A stretch of 64,000 nucleotides of DNA from Oscillospiraceae bacterium (GTDB lineage: Bacteria > Bacillota_A > Clostridia > Oscillospirales > Oscillospiraceae): NCBI GenBank assembly GCA_017470325.1, contig JAFUES010000023.1, positions 62,001 through 126,000 on the forward strand, in the 5' to 3' direction. Within the stretch, counting starts at the first letter, position 1. The number at the start of each line of letters is the position of its first letter. Below are positions 44,033 to 53,932 of the stretch, one piece after another. The position numbers were made by a program, and so were the translations under genes. The notes beneath the pieces are model-generated. The model did no database searches. It saw only the letters and a program-made list of their open reading frames with translations, and was not told where the DNA came from.

Positions 44033-44764
44033 TTAATTCTCCTGTCTGACAGCAATGATAAACAAGCGGCCCGCGTCGCCTTGGGGACAGCGGGATTGCA
44101 GCTGCACCTGGCCGAAGCCCTGCCCCTCCAGAAGCGCTTTCAGAGAACCCGGTTCATGGGCATACTCCACATGCTCCTCGCCGCTGCGCCGCCAGAGACG
44201 CCCTTGCCGCTCAAAGAGGTCCATCCCGTAGCGAACGGCGCCAAGGGTCTCGTCGTACTCTGCCCGCCAGAGGCAGAGCAGATCCGAACGCTCATCCACG
44301 AAAACTTCTCCGTCCAGAGAACGGAACCATTCCGGCAAACGTACGTCAAATATTACGAGGCCATCGGGACGGACGAAGAGATGGAGTCGGTGAAAGACCT
44401 CCGGCAGATCCTCCGGCGGGATATAGTTCATCCCGTCCAGGGAGCAGTAGGCGGCGTCCACCGTGCCGTAAAGATCCAGCTCAGCCGCCTCTTGGCAGAG
44501 AAACAGCGGAGGCCGCTCCAGCGCGGCGCACTTGTCCCGCGCCTGCATGAGCATATCGATCGAGGCGTCCACCCCGATCAGCTCATAGCCGCGCCGGGTC
44601 ATTTCCGCCGTCAGCGTTCCGGTACCGCAGCACAGGTCCAGAAGAAGACGGAATTCACCGCCGCAGCGTGCGAACTCCGCCTCGTAATAATCTGCAAATT
44701 GTTCGTAGGGCACATCACCCGTCAGTTGATCATACCAGGAGGCGAGAGCCTCGTAACTGCTCAT
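44033..44764 (-). CDS. Class I SAM-dependent methyltransferase
   Basis: A 243-residue Rossmann-fold methyltransferase. It begins MSSYEALASWYDQLTGDVPYE. Motif I is LLLDLCCGTGTLTAEMTRRG, the acidic residue binding the ribose is in LIGVDASIDML, and the adenine pocket region is LDLYGTVDAAYCSLDGMNYI. This type is common next to yerC and hslO in Clostridia. The substrate is unknown. The start overlaps the yerC end by four bases. Confidence 0.85.
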   Translation of the reverse strand: MSSYEALASWYDQLTGDVPYEQFADYYEAEFARCGGEFRLLLDLCCGTGTLTAEMTRRGYELIGVDASIDMLMQARDKCAALERPPLFLCQEAAELDLYGTVDAAYCSLDGMNYIPPEDLPEVFHRLHLFVRPDGLVIFDVRLPEWFRSLDGEVFVDERSDLLCLWRAEYDETLGAVRYGMDLFERQGRLWRRSGEEHVEYAHEPGSLKALLEGQGFGQVQLQSRCPQGDAGRLFIIAVRQEN

Positions 44765-45057
44765 TCGGTTTTCTCCTTGAGCCGGGAGAATACGATCTCG
44801 TAACCGCCGCGGCCATACTGCAGGGAACGGTTGACCCGGCTGATGGTGGCGCTGGAAGCGCCGGTTTCCGCCAGGATATCGTTGTAGATCATACCGTCGT
44901 CAAGGCAGGAGGCCACCTGATAGCGCTGCTCCATGGCCATAAGTTCGGTTACGGTACAGAGATCATCGAAAAACTTCATGCACTCATCCAGCGTCTCCAG
45001 CGAGAGGATCGCCTTGTACATAGTCTCATTTCGTGGTTTCTTAGGAAGCTTATTCAT
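44761..45057 (-). CDS. YerC/YecD-family TrpR-like DNA-binding protein
   Basis: A 98-residue protein with a TrpR-like helix-turn-helix (DILAETGASSATISRVNRSLQYG). Length and sequence (ETMYKAILSLETLDECMKFFDDLCTV) match the YerC/YecD family. Its regulon is not known to me. It leads a three-gene unit with the methyltransferase and hslO. AGGAGGGC precedes the ATG. Confidence 0.92.
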   Translation of the reverse strand: MNKLPKKPRNETMYKAILSLETLDECMKFFDDLCTVTELMAMEQRYQVASCLDDGMIYNDILAETGASSATISRVNRSLQYGRGGYEIVFSRLKEKTE

Positions 45058-45095
45058 GCCGCCCTCCTGAATACAGTGGTTTTCAGTACAAGCTT

Positions 45096-45124
45096 ATGTT
45101 ACATCAGCAATTCAAAAATGTAAA
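45096..45124 (-). promoter_or_regulatory. Probable promoter of yerC-methyltransferase-hslO
   Basis: On the minus strand TTTACA (45119-45124) and TAACAT (45096-45101) are 17 bp apart. Confidence 0.5.
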
Positions 45125-45171
45125 GAGCTAAAGTGTGAAAAATTACGCATTTTATTTTCGGGCAAAAGCCC

Positions 45172-45200
45172 TTGCGAAATAATTGTCATCATTATATAAT
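45172..45200 (+). promoter_or_regulatory. Promoter of the NfeD-SPFH pair
   Basis: TTGCGA (45172-45177) and TATAAT (45195-45200) are 17 bp apart, 37 bases before the start codon. Confidence 0.7.
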
Positions 45201-45236
45201 GTGGGTCGGAGATACTAAGAGAGAAAGGAGTTCCAC

Positions 45237-45704
45237 ATGACCTATATAGACGGTGTTTTTGTCAATATGCCCGTACTGTGGCTGATCGCCATGGTGGCAC
45301 TTCTGATCGTGGAAGCGATCGTGCCGGGCCTGGTTTCCATCTGGTTTGCGCTGGGCGCACTGGCCGCGCTGATCTCGGCCCTGCTGGGGGCGCCGCTCTG
45401 GCTGCAGGTCCTGTGGTTCCTGTTGGTCTCCCTGGCCGCGCTGATCCTGACCAGACCGCTTGCGAGGAAGTACATCAACGCCAGGGTAGTTCCCACCAAT
45501 GCCGATATGATCGTGGGCAAGGAGTGTATCGTCAAAGAGAAGATCGACAACATCGCCGGAACCGGCGCTGTGGCGGTGGAAGGAAAAGTGTGGACTGCCC
45601 GTATGGCGGAGGACAGTTTGAAAGCAGACGTGGGTGACGTGGTATCCGTCAGACGGATCGAAGGCGTAAAGCTGATCGTGACCCCGCTTGAAAAGAGTCA
45701 TTGA
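45237..45704 (+). CDS. NfeD-like membrane protein
   Basis: A 155-residue short NfeD protein. Two or three membrane helices (about 10-80, e.g. WLIAMVALLIVEAIVPGLVSIWFALGALAALISALLG) are followed by an OB-fold domain (GKECIVKEKIDNIAGTGAVAVEGKVWTAR). NfeD proteins pair with SPFH proteins in membrane microdomains, and the next gene is such a protein 33 bases on. AGAAAGGAG precedes the ATG. Confidence 0.92.
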   Translation: MTYIDGVFVNMPVLWLIAMVALLIVEAIVPGLVSIWFALGALAALISALLGAPLWLQVLWFLLVSLAALILTRPLARKYINARVVPTNADMIVGKECIVKEKIDNIAGTGAVAVEGKVWTARMAEDSLKADVGDVVSVRRIEGVKLIVTPLEKSH

Positions 45705-45737
45705 CAGGAATCTAAATCTTTGTAAAGGAGAATCATT

Positions 45738-46646
45738 ATGCCGATTGTCATCATTATTCTGATCCTTCTGGTGGCCTTTATCCTGATCCGGAACATCCGC
45801 ATCGTGCAGCAGGCCAAGGCTTATGTGATCGAGCGTCTGGGCGCTTATAAGGAGACCTGGGGCGTGGGCTTCCACATCAAGGTACCCTTCTTTGAGCGGG
45901 TCGCCAAGATCGTCTCCCTGAAGGAGCAGGTGGCGGACTTCCCGCCCCAGCCCGTGATCACCAAGGATAACGTTACCATGCAGATCGACACGGTGGTCTA
46001 CTTCCAGATCACCGACCCTAAGCTGTACACCTACGGCATCGAGCAGCCCATGGTGGCCATTGAGAATCTGGCGGCCACCACGCTGCGTAACATCATCGGC
46101 GATCTGGAGCTGGACCAGTGCCTGACCAGCCGTGACATCATCAACACCAAGATGCGGGCCATCCTGGATGAGGCCACCGACCCCTGGGGCATCAAGGTCA
46201 ACCGTGTGGAGCTGAAGAACATTCTGCCTCCCAAGGAGATCCAGAACGCCATGGAGAAGCAGATGAAGGCCGAGCGTGAACGCCGTGAAGCCATCCTCCG
46301 CGCCGAGGGCGAGAAGCGTGCCGCCATTCTGGAGGCCGAAGGCGAGAAGGAATCCGCCATCCTGCGGGCCGACGCCAAGAAGCAGCAGCAGATCCTGGAG
46401 GCCGAGGGCCAGGCGGAAGCCATCCTGAAGGTTCAGACCGCCACAGCGGAAGGTATTCGACTGATCAATGCCGCAGCCCCCACAGACGCGGTCATCCGCA
46501 TCAAGGCGCTGGAGTCCTTTGCCTCCGCCGCCAACGGCCGTGCAACGAAGATCATCATCCCCAGCGAGATCCAGGGGCTTGCCGGTCTGGCTGCCGGTAT
46601 CGTGGAGGCGTCCAAAGACGAGAGCGCGGCCACGGAAGGGAAATAA
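45738..46646 (+). CDS. SPFH/band-7 membrane protein (stomatin/QmcA-like)
   Basis: A 302-residue protein with an N-terminal membrane helix (1-20) and a band-7 domain (about 20-190; VIERLGAYKETWGVGFHIKVPFFERVAK, PQPVITKDNVTMQIDTVVYFQI). A Glu/Ala-rich coiled coil follows (about 170-245, with repeating EAEGEKES-type units), then a conserved C-terminal IIPSEIQGLAGL. It forms oligomers in the membrane and partners the NfeD protein. Confidence 0.94.
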   Translation: MPIVIIILILLVAFILIRNIRIVQQAKAYVIERLGAYKETWGVGFHIKVPFFERVAKIVSLKEQVADFPPQPVITKDNVTMQIDTVVYFQITDPKLYTYGIEQPMVAIENLAATTLRNIIGDLELDQCLTSRDIINTKMRAILDEATDPWGIKVNRVELKNILPPKEIQNAMEKQMKAERERREAILRAEGEKRAAILEAEGEKESAILRADAKKQQQILEAEGQAEAILKVQTATAEGIRLINAAAPTDAVIRIKALESFASAANGRATKIIIPSEIQGLAGLAAGIVEASKDESAATEGK

Positions 46647-46661
46647 GGAAAGAAATCGAAT

Positions 46662-46690
46662 ACAGCAGGCGGCATGCACCGCCTGCTGTT
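46662..46690 (+). terminator. Terminator after the SPFH gene
   Basis: CAGCAGGCGG and CCGCCTGCTG pair around CATGCA and are followed by TTT, 15 bases past the stop. Confidence 0.6.
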
Positions 46691-46707
46691 TCTGACGGGA
46701 GTACGAT

Positions 46708-47988
46708 ATGAGCGTCACAAAAGCCAGAGCCTTTTTGGAAAAATACGGCATGGAGCTGGAACAGATCATCCCTGCCCGGGATGCGGCTGCCATGTGTGAA
46801 GAAATGGAGCGGGGCCTTGCGGGGCTCGGCGGCTCCCTGCAGATGATCCCCACCTATTTGAGTGGGCAGGGACATATCCCGCAAAACGAGCCGGTGGCCG
46901 TCATCGACGCGGGCGGGACCAATTACCGTCGGGCCCTGGTCACCTTTGAAGAGGGTACATATCGGGAAGAATATGTCCGAAAGTGGAAGATGCCCGGTAT
47001 AGAGCGCCCGGTGACTTGGGAAGAGTTCGTCTCCTTCGCGGCGGACAGCTTGATGGATATCATCGACAAGACGGACCGGATCGGCTTTTGCTTTTCCTAC
47101 TCTGCGGAGATCACGCCCGAGATGGACGGCAGGGTGATCGCCATCGACAAAGAGGTCGTCGTCACCGGCTGTGAAGGAAAGCTCCTGGGCGCTTCTTTGA
47201 AAGCGGAGCTGGAGAGACGCGGCTTTGGCGGGAAAAAGATCGTGATCCTCAACGACACGGTGGCAGTCCTGCTGGGCGGCTCCTCGGTTTTGGACCGGAA
47301 TGCCTACGATGGCTTTGTGGGGCAGGTCAGCGGCACCGGGACCAATACCTGCTGTTCGCTGCCGGCCAAACGGATCGGAAAGCTCCACACGGACAGTGAG
47401 CGGAGCATGATCATCAATCTGGAATCCGGGATGTATGACGGTATGAAAAAAGGCCGCTTTGACAGGCTGCTGGATGAAGACAGTCACAGCCCCGGACAAA
47501 AGGCCTTTGAGAAGATGACCGCCGGAGTGTATCTGGGTGAACTGGTGCACCTGATGCTGAAGGCTGCCGCGGAGGAGGGACTGCTCTCCGGGCTTGCCGT
47601 CGAGAAGGTCAAGGATCTGGAGCGGATGGATTCCGCGGTGATCGACGCCTGGGCCTGCGGCGAGCATTTGGATCAGGTCTGCGGCGACGCGGAGGATGAG
47701 ACCTTTGTACAGGAGCTGTGCAGGGCGGCTTTTGAGCGATCTGCACGCTGCATGTGCACGAACCTGGCGGCGATCCTGCTGCTGACCGGAGAGGGGAAAG
47801 ATCCTCAGCGACCGTCCTGCATCTGTGCGGAAGGATCCCTGGTGCAGAAAGGGCGGGTATACAGGCCCCTGCTGCAGCAGTTGATCCAGGAAGAGATCCA
47901 GGAAGGCTTGGGCCGCTACACAGTGCTGAAGGTCGGACAGGAGACCACGCTCCCCGGCTCTGCCGCAGCCGCCTTGCTGAACCTGTAA
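46708..47988 (+). CDS. Hexokinase of the eukaryote-like (HK) family
   Basis: A 426-residue sugar kinase of the hexokinase fold, distinct from ROK glucokinases. The phosphate-1 loop is VAVIDAGGTNYRRALVTF. The sugar-binding region includes FCFSYSAEITPEMDGRVI and the catalytic Asp in ILNDTVAVLLGG, and the adenosine side has GFVGQVSGTGTNTCC. The C-terminal part ends LPGSAAAALLNL. It should phosphorylate hexoses at C6 with ATP. It has no sugar-transport neighbours. A bidirectional terminator separates it from spoVAE. Confidence 0.87.
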   Translation: MSVTKARAFLEKYGMELEQIIPARDAAAMCEEMERGLAGLGGSLQMIPTYLSGQGHIPQNEPVAVIDAGGTNYRRALVTFEEGTYREEYVRKWKMPGIERPVTWEEFVSFAADSLMDIIDKTDRIGFCFSYSAEITPEMDGRVIAIDKEVVVTGCEGKLLGASLKAELERRGFGGKKIVILNDTVAVLLGGSSVLDRNAYDGFVGQVSGTGTNTCCSLPAKRIGKLHTDSERSMIINLESGMYDGMKKGRFDRLLDEDSHSPGQKAFEKMTAGVYLGELVHLMLKAAAEEGLLSGLAVEKVKDLERMDSAVIDAWACGEHLDQVCGDAEDETFVQELCRAAFERSARCMCTNLAAILLLTGEGKDPQRPSCICAEGSLVQKGRVYRPLLQQLIQEEIQEGLGRYTVLKVGQETTLPGSAAAALLNL

Positions 47989-47999
47989 AGCATGAATGG

Positions 48000-48050
48000 A
48001 ATAAGCGTCTGCCGGATTTTGCTGTGATCCGGCAGACGCTTATTTTTTGT
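48000..48050. terminator. Bidirectional terminator between hexokinase and spoVAE
   Basis: An 18-bp perfect stem (48000-48017 with 48027-48044) is followed by a T run on the plus strand. It overlaps the last codons of spoVAE on the other strand. Confidence 0.8.
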
Positions 48051-48414
48051 TCTTGTCATTGGGCCGAAAAACCAGCGATACCACCAGGCCGAAGAACATG
48101 GCGGCGCAGATGCCGCCGGCCGCGGAGCTGAAGCCGCCGGTGAAGGCGCCCAGCAGCCCCTGATCGGCCACCGCCTGCTTGACGCCCATGGCCAGATTGT
48201 TTCCAAAGCCGGTCAATGGTACCGTGGCTCCCGCGCCGGCCCATTCCGCCAGGGGCTGATAGAGACCCAGCGCACCCAGTACCACCCCGGCTACCACATA
48301 TGCAGTCAGGATCCGCGCAGGGGTCAGACGGGTATAGTCGATCAGAAGCTGCCCCAGAGCGCAGAGCAGACCGCCCACCGCGAAGGCTTTCAGATAGGTG
48401 AAGAACAGGTCCAT
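48040..48414 (-). CDS. spoVAE: Stage V sporulation protein AE
   Basis: A 124-residue membrane protein with four hydrophobic segments, part of the SpoVA channel that moves dipicolinic acid into the forespore and out during germination. The sequence FFTYLKAFAVGGLLCALGQLLIDYTRLTPARILTAYVVAGV is typical. It lies three bases after spoVAD. The last codons overlap the terminator. Confidence 0.92.
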   Translation of the reverse strand: MDLFFTYLKAFAVGGLLCALGQLLIDYTRLTPARILTAYVVAGVVLGALGLYQPLAEWAGAGATVPLTGFGNNLAMGVKQAVADQGLLGAFTGGFSSAAGGICAAMFFGLVVSLVFRPNDKNKK

Positions 48415-48417
48415 ACC

Positions 48418-49434
48418 TCAATCCTCCCGTTCGATCACAAGGGCGTGGCAGATGCCCGGAATGCTGCTGCCCTGTTGGGCGCTGGTCGCGGAGAGCAGAG
48501 CGCCGGTGGCGGAAAACAGGACCCGCTTCCAAAGTCCCCGCTCCATGGCGGGCAGGATGTGGCTCGTCAATACTGAGGCGCAGCAGCCGCAGCCTGAGCC
48601 GCCGGCGTTTACGTCCTGGAGGCCCGCGTCATAGATCAGCACGCCGCAGTCCATATAGTGCGGTCCCAGTTCGATACCGTCTGCACGAAAGAGGTCTTCC
48701 AGAATATCATGTCCCAGCGCGCCCAAGTCGCCGGTAAAGATGGCGTCGTAGTCCGCGGGAGCGCGCCTGGCGTCATCGAAATGGGCGCGGAGCGTGTCGT
48801 AGGCGGCAGGGGCCATGGCGCTGCCCATACTGTTGGTGTCGTCGATCCCGGCGTCTACAATCTTTCCTGCGGTGAGCTGCGTGATGCGCAGGCCGCTGCC
48901 GCCGCTTTTTCCCAAGATAACGGTTCCTGCGCCCGTAACGGTCCACTGGGCCGTAGGCGGACGCTGGCCGCCATATTCCAGAGGGAAGCGGTACTGCCGT
49001 TCGGCCGAGCAGAAATGGGAGCCGGTGATGGCGCAGGCGGTGTTGGCGTAGCCGCCGTCAATGAGCATGGCGGCCAGAGACAGGGACTCTGCCATGGTGG
49101 AGCAGGCACCGTAGAGACCCAGATAAGGGGCGTTGCTGTCTTTCATGGCGAAGGAAGAACTGACACATTGGTTCAGCAGATCTCCGGCCAAAATGAAATC
49201 CAGCGAGGAGGGCGAAAGCCCTGCCTTATCGCAGGCGATGGAAAAGCAGCGCTGAAGCATGTGGCTCTCCGCCTTCTCCCAGGTCTGTTCTCCAAAATAA
49301 GAATCTTCCGAGATGAAATCAAATTCATTTTTTAACGGCCCTTCGCCTTCTTTCTTCCCGGCCACACCGGCGCAGGAGAGGATGCGGGGCGCGTTTTCCA
49401 ATACGATCGTTTGTTTTCCGAGGCGTTTGACCAT
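48418..49434 (-). CDS. spoVAD: Stage V sporulation protein AD
   Basis: A thiolase-fold protein that binds dipicolinic acid on the SpoVA channel. The 338 residues include ESHMLQRCFSIACDKAGLSPSSLDFILAGDLLNQC, YGACSTMAESLSLAAMLID and CGCCASVLTSHILP. ATG 49434 gives the usual family length and has AAGGGG upstream. Earlier in-frame codons read into the terminator region. The usual upstream gene spoVAC is absent: a terminator and potD lie there instead. Confidence 0.94.
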   Translation of the reverse strand: MVKRLGKQTIVLENAPRILSCAGVAGKKEGEGPLKNEFDFISEDSYFGEQTWEKAESHMLQRCFSIACDKAGLSPSSLDFILAGDLLNQCVSSSFAMKDSNAPYLGLYGACSTMAESLSLAAMLIDGGYANTACAITGSHFCSAERQYRFPLEYGGQRPPTAQWTVTGAGTVILGKSGGSGLRITQLTAGKIVDAGIDDTNSMGSAMAPAAYDTLRAHFDDARRAPADYDAIFTGDLGALGHDILEDLFRADGIELGPHYMDCGVLIYDAGLQDVNAGGSGCGCCASVLTSHILPAMERGLWKRVLFSATGALLSATSAQQGSSIPGICHALVIERED

Positions 49435-49480
49435 GTCACTTGACCCCTTTGCATTGTTTCCATTAGCATGCCCGGAAAGC

Positions 49481-49514
49481 AATAAAATAACCGCCGCAGC
49501 GTGCACTGCGGCGG
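49481..49514 (-). terminator. Terminator of the potABCD operon
   Basis: CCGCCGCAG and CTGCGGCGG pair around six bases, followed on the minus strand by TTATTTTATT, 16 bases past the potD stop. Confidence 0.8.
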
Positions 49515-49530
49515 TCGTCGTTTCAAATCA

Positions 49531-50640
49531 TCAGCTGATCTTCAGCTCTTCCCAGAGGGTGTTTACATAGTCCAGGGTCTCGGCGTCCAGATTGCGGTAG
49601 GCGTATTCGTTATACAGAGCGCCGAAATCCTCGATGCCGGGATACAGGATCTCCATGGCCTCTTCACCCAGTTCGTCGGCGTAATCCGCATCGTCATACA
49701 CAAGAGAGTTGGGGGAGGCGTAGTAGATATACTCGGCATTGGCGATGGCGGGTTCGGCAGAGAGCATGTAGTTGATGAAGATCTCGGCCAGCTCCTTGTT
49801 CTGGGCGGCCTTGGGGATGCACATGGCGTCAACGAAATAGTTGGTGGGCTCGGGATAATAGAACTGCAGATCGATGTTGTCCGCCTCGGCGTCCAGCATG
49901 ATGAAGTAGTCGCCCGCATAGTAGGCGCCCACAGCGGCCTCGCCGGACTCCATCATGTTGTAGATCTCATCCATCACGTAGCTCTTTACCAGGGGAGCCT
50001 GGGTCTTGAGCTCTGCCAAAGCGGCATCCCAGTTGGCTTTTGTGCTGTCATTCACGTCGAGGCCCAGCTTGTACTGGGCGGTGCCAAAGGCGTCGCGGGA
50101 GTTGTTGAACTGGAGGATGTTCCCGGCGTATTTGCTGTTCCACATCAGGTCCCAGCCGCCCACGTCGCTCTCATCCACCACATTGGCATTGTAGATGATG
50201 CCCACGATGCCATAGGTGTAGGGGACGGTGTACTGATTGTCCGGGTCATAGTACAGACCACGGAAGCTCTCATCAATATACTGATAATTGGGGATGTTGT
50301 CAAAATTCAGAGGCAGGAGCATATCCTCGGCGATCATGCGTGCGATCATATAGTCGGAGGGGATGATCACATCGTAGCTGACGGCGCCGCTGGAGATCTT
50401 GCTGTACATATCCTCGTTGCTGGCGTAGGTGTCATAGTTGACCTTCAGCTTCTGGCCGTAGTTGGCCTCGTACCATTTCTCAAATTCCTGGATGGTGTCG
50501 AAGGAATCCTCGGCGCCGTCGGAAATATACTCGCCCCAGTTATACACGTTCAGGGTGAGAGTCTTGGACGAGCCGCAGCCGCTGAGCAGGAGCGCACAGG
50601 CCAGTGCGGCAAGGACTAAGAGAGAAACGAACTTTTTCAT
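49531..50640 (-). CDS. potD: Spermidine/putrescine-binding lipoprotein PotD
   Basis: The extracellular receptor of a polyamine ABC importer. The 369 residues begin with a lipoprotein signal, and the lipobox LSGC puts the lipidated Cys at 22. A PotD/SBP_bac fold follows: LNVYNWGEYISDGAEDSFDTIQEFEKWYE, VIIPSDYMIARMI, VPYTYGIVGIIYN and AYYAGDYFIML. It is the last gene of the operon, overlapping potC by four bases. Confidence 0.93.
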   Translation of the reverse strand: MKKFVSLLVLAALACALLLSGCGSSKTLTLNVYNWGEYISDGAEDSFDTIQEFEKWYEANYGQKLKVNYDTYASNEDMYSKISSGAVSYDVIIPSDYMIARMIAEDMLLPLNFDNIPNYQYIDESFRGLYYDPDNQYTVPYTYGIVGIIYNANVVDESDVGGWDLMWNSKYAGNILQFNNSRDAFGTAQYKLGLDVNDSTKANWDAALAELKTQAPLVKSYVMDEIYNMMESGEAAVGAYYAGDYFIMLDAEADNIDLQFYYPEPTNYFVDAMCIPKAAQNKELAEIFINYMLSAEPAIANAEYIYYASPNSLVYDDADYADELGEEAMEILYPGIEDFGALYNEYAYRNLDAETLDYVNTLWEELKIS

Positions 50641-51479
50641 GTGGATACAACCTCCTTTGATTTTGCTTTTTTGCGTTTCGCTTTCTTTACGGTCTCGGCG
50701 CTGTCACTGTCAGACAGGTTGGAAATCAGCAGCAGGGCCAGGATCACGAAGAAGATGATGGTTGCCAGGGCGTACATTTTGGGCGTGACCGTCTTCTTGG
50801 TCATGTTGTAGATGCGGATGGGGAGGGTCTGGAAGCCGTTGCCGGCGGTAAAGTAACTGATGACGAAGTCATCCAGAGAAAGGGTAAAGGCCATGATCAG
50901 GCCCGTGATGACGCCGGGCAGGATCTCCGGGATCTCCACCTTGAAGAAGGCCCGAAGAGGTGTGCAGCCCAGGTCCATGGCGGCTTCCGGCAGGGATTTG
51001 TCCATCTGTTGGAGCTTGGGAAGCACTTGCAGGATCACATAGGGCAGGCAGAAGGTCACATGGGCGATCAGCATGGTGGCAAAGTTCAGGCTGGTGGCCG
51101 CACCGAACAGCCGGCCCACGAACACGAACATCAGCATCAGGGAGATGCCGGTGATGATGTCGGGGTTGATCATGGGGATGTTGGTGACCGTGTCCATCAC
51201 GGTTCGCAGGTACTTGCTGCGCAGCTTGTTGATGCCCACGGCGGCGGCGGTGCCCATAACGGTGGAGATCAGCGCCGCGCTGACGGCCAGCACCAGGGTG
51301 TTTCGCACCGCACCCAGGGTCTCCGAATCCCGAAACAGCTCCCGGTACCAATACAGGGAGAAATGGGAGAACACGGAGAGGCTCTTGGCCGAGTTGAAGG
51401 AGAAGACCAAGAGGATGGCGATGGGTGCGAAGAGGAAGATCATGATCAGGGCCGTGTAGACCTTGGAAATGGGTTTCAT
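50637..51479 (-). CDS. potC: Polyamine ABC permease PotC
   Basis: A 280-residue permease with six helices. It begins MKPISKVYTALIMIFLFAPIAILLVFSFN and contains the EAA-like coupling loop PEAAMDLGCTPLRAFFKVEIPEILPGVITG. ATG 51479 is chosen for the GAGGGG site upstream. It pairs with PotB to form the channel. Confidence 0.92.
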   Translation of the reverse strand: MKPISKVYTALIMIFLFAPIAILLVFSFNSAKSLSVFSHFSLYWYRELFRDSETLGAVRNTLVLAVSAALISTVMGTAAAVGINKLRSKYLRTVMDTVTNIPMINPDIITGISLMLMFVFVGRLFGAATSLNFATMLIAHVTFCLPYVILQVLPKLQQMDKSLPEAAMDLGCTPLRAFFKVEIPEILPGVITGLIMAFTLSLDDFVISYFTAGNGFQTLPIRIYNMTKKTVTPKMYALATIIFFVILALLLISNLSDSDSAETVKKAKRKKAKSKEVVST

Positions 51480-51495
51480 ATTCCGTCCCCTCCCT

Positions 51496-52366
51496 TCAGA
51501 CCGCGGCCCGCCGGTTGGCACCGCGCTGCATCACAGCCATGCATACCAGCAGGATGACCATGAGGATAAAGGCGATGGCGGCGGCAAAGTGCAGATTGTT
51601 GGCCACATACTGGCCCTCAATGGCGTCGCCGATCAGGTAGAACTTGCCGTTGCCCAGCTTCTGGGAGATATAGAAGGTGCTGATCGAGGGGATGAGCACC
51701 ATGGTGATCCCGGAGAAAACACCCGGCAGGCTCAGCGGCCAGATCACCCGGCGCAGCACGCCAAAGCTGTTGCAGCCCAGGTCCCGGGCCGCCTCCAGGA
51801 GCTTGACGTCCATCTTGGCCATGACGGAGTAGATGGGCAGGATCATGTAGGGGAAGTAGTCATAGACCATGCCGATGACCACGGCGCCCTCGGTGCCGAT
51901 GATGTGGATAGGCTTTAAGCCCAGCAGCCCCAGCATACCGTTGAAGATACCGGTGTCCTGTAGGATGGTCATCCAGGCGTAGGTGCGGATCAGGAAGTTC
52001 ATCCACATGGGGATCATGATCAGGGTGATCATGATCTTCTGGGTCCGGGCTGAGGCGGTGGAGATGATGTACGCAGCCGGATAGCCCATAATCAGACAGA
52101 TCACCGTGGAGATGACTGCCAGCTTCAGCGAACGCATGAAGATCAGCAGGTAGGTGTGGACCTCCCGGATACCGGCCTCATCGGTCACGTTGGAGGTGGC
52201 GGTGAAAAAGCGCCGCACATTGTCCAGCGTGAAGCTGAAGTTGTTGTCGGTAAAGGCATAGTAGGCCACGAAGATCAGCGGTACCACGATAAAGAGCGCC
52301 GCCCACACGGAGTAGGGTGCCAGGCAAAGCCGCTGGATCAGACTGCCGCGCTGGGCGGCTACGTTC

Positions 52367-52377
<11 letters not shown>
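51496..52377 (-). CDS. potB: Polyamine ABC permease PotB
   Basis: A 293-residue permease with six helices. The product from ATG 52377 starts [34 protein letters not shown]. The coupling loop is [32 protein letters not shown]. The start overlaps the potA end by 11 bases, so translation is coupled. A longer reading upstream is an artefact of the potA reading frame. Confidence 0.92.
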
Positions 52378-53521
<1,144 letters not shown>

Positions 53522-53535
53522 GCCCGTACCCTCCG

Positions 53536-53570
53536 AAAAACAAAAATGACGTATGCAAAAGCATACGTCA
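53536..53570 (-). terminator. Intrinsic terminator just before potA
   Basis: TGACGTATGC and GCATACGTCA pair around TTTT, followed on the minus strand by TTTTTGTTTTT. It ends 15 bases before the potA start codon, so it either ends the upstream RNA or acts as an attenuator. Confidence 0.85.
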
Positions 53571-53875
53571 CCTGGAAAATTCTGCAAAGCGGCCCGCGTC
53601 AGAAGGCTGCTTTTCTCCCAATGGGTTTAGAGTCTATATAGCAAAGATTACTTTTACTACTCTTATTGACCATTTTACAAGTTCGTATGCATTTAAGCAC
53701 TGGTTTATAGTAACCAACTAGCAAAACTTGAGCTTTTAACTCAATCAATAAGGCAACAGAAGTTGCCACCGCACCTGCGGTTTTCGGCATTCGACCCGGC
53801 TGTCCGTGTGGCCTTGGCCGCTCAAAAAAGCGGCGGTCGCTATCTTGCTTCGGATAAACTCTATCCAATTGAGAC
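53571..53875 (-). ncRNA. Candidate structured RNA or regulatory leader upstream of potA
   Basis: A promoter (53881-53909) and a terminator (53536-53570) frame about 300 transcribed bases. Several hairpins are visible: GCCGCTC/GAGCGGC-type near 53815-53835, CCGCA/TGCGG near 53770, GGCAAC-TTCT-GTTGCC near 53753-53768, and GAGTT/AGCTC-type near 53730. One frame stays open for 89 codons (53599-53868), but it would start with TTG about seven bases from the transcript start without a ribosome binding site, so translation is doubtful. It could be a stand-alone ncRNA (a raiA-type RNA is one candidate) or a potA attenuator. Identity not established. Confidence 0.5.
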
Positions 53876-53880
53876 GACTT

Positions 53881-53909
53881 ATTTTAACAGTATTCTCCAA
53901 CCCTGTCAA
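53881..53909 (-). promoter_or_regulatory. Promoter of the potA-leader RNA
   Basis: On the minus strand TTGACA (53904-53909) and TAAAAT (53881-53886) are 17 bp apart, 24 bases beyond the truA stop. Confidence 0.8.
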
Positions 53910-53932
53910 TAGAAAAACTACTTGTAAGCAAT

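Noticed and set aside
49435..49480. A forespore sigma-G promoter before spoVAD (CATGCTA as -10)
   Set aside because: The -10 partly fits, but no matching -35 is found at the right distance; not strong enough to list.
53599..53868. An 89-residue protein gene on the minus strand before potA
   Set aside because: It would start with TTG about seven bases from the predicted transcript start without a ribosome binding site, in a region dominated by stem-loops. Kept only as a note in the RNA entry.
53571..53875. tmRNA, RNase P RNA, SRP RNA or 6S RNA as identity of the potA-leader RNA
   Set aside because: None of the hallmark sequences (tRNA-like ends and tag frame, RNase P core, SRP loop, open 6S bubble) could be recognised.
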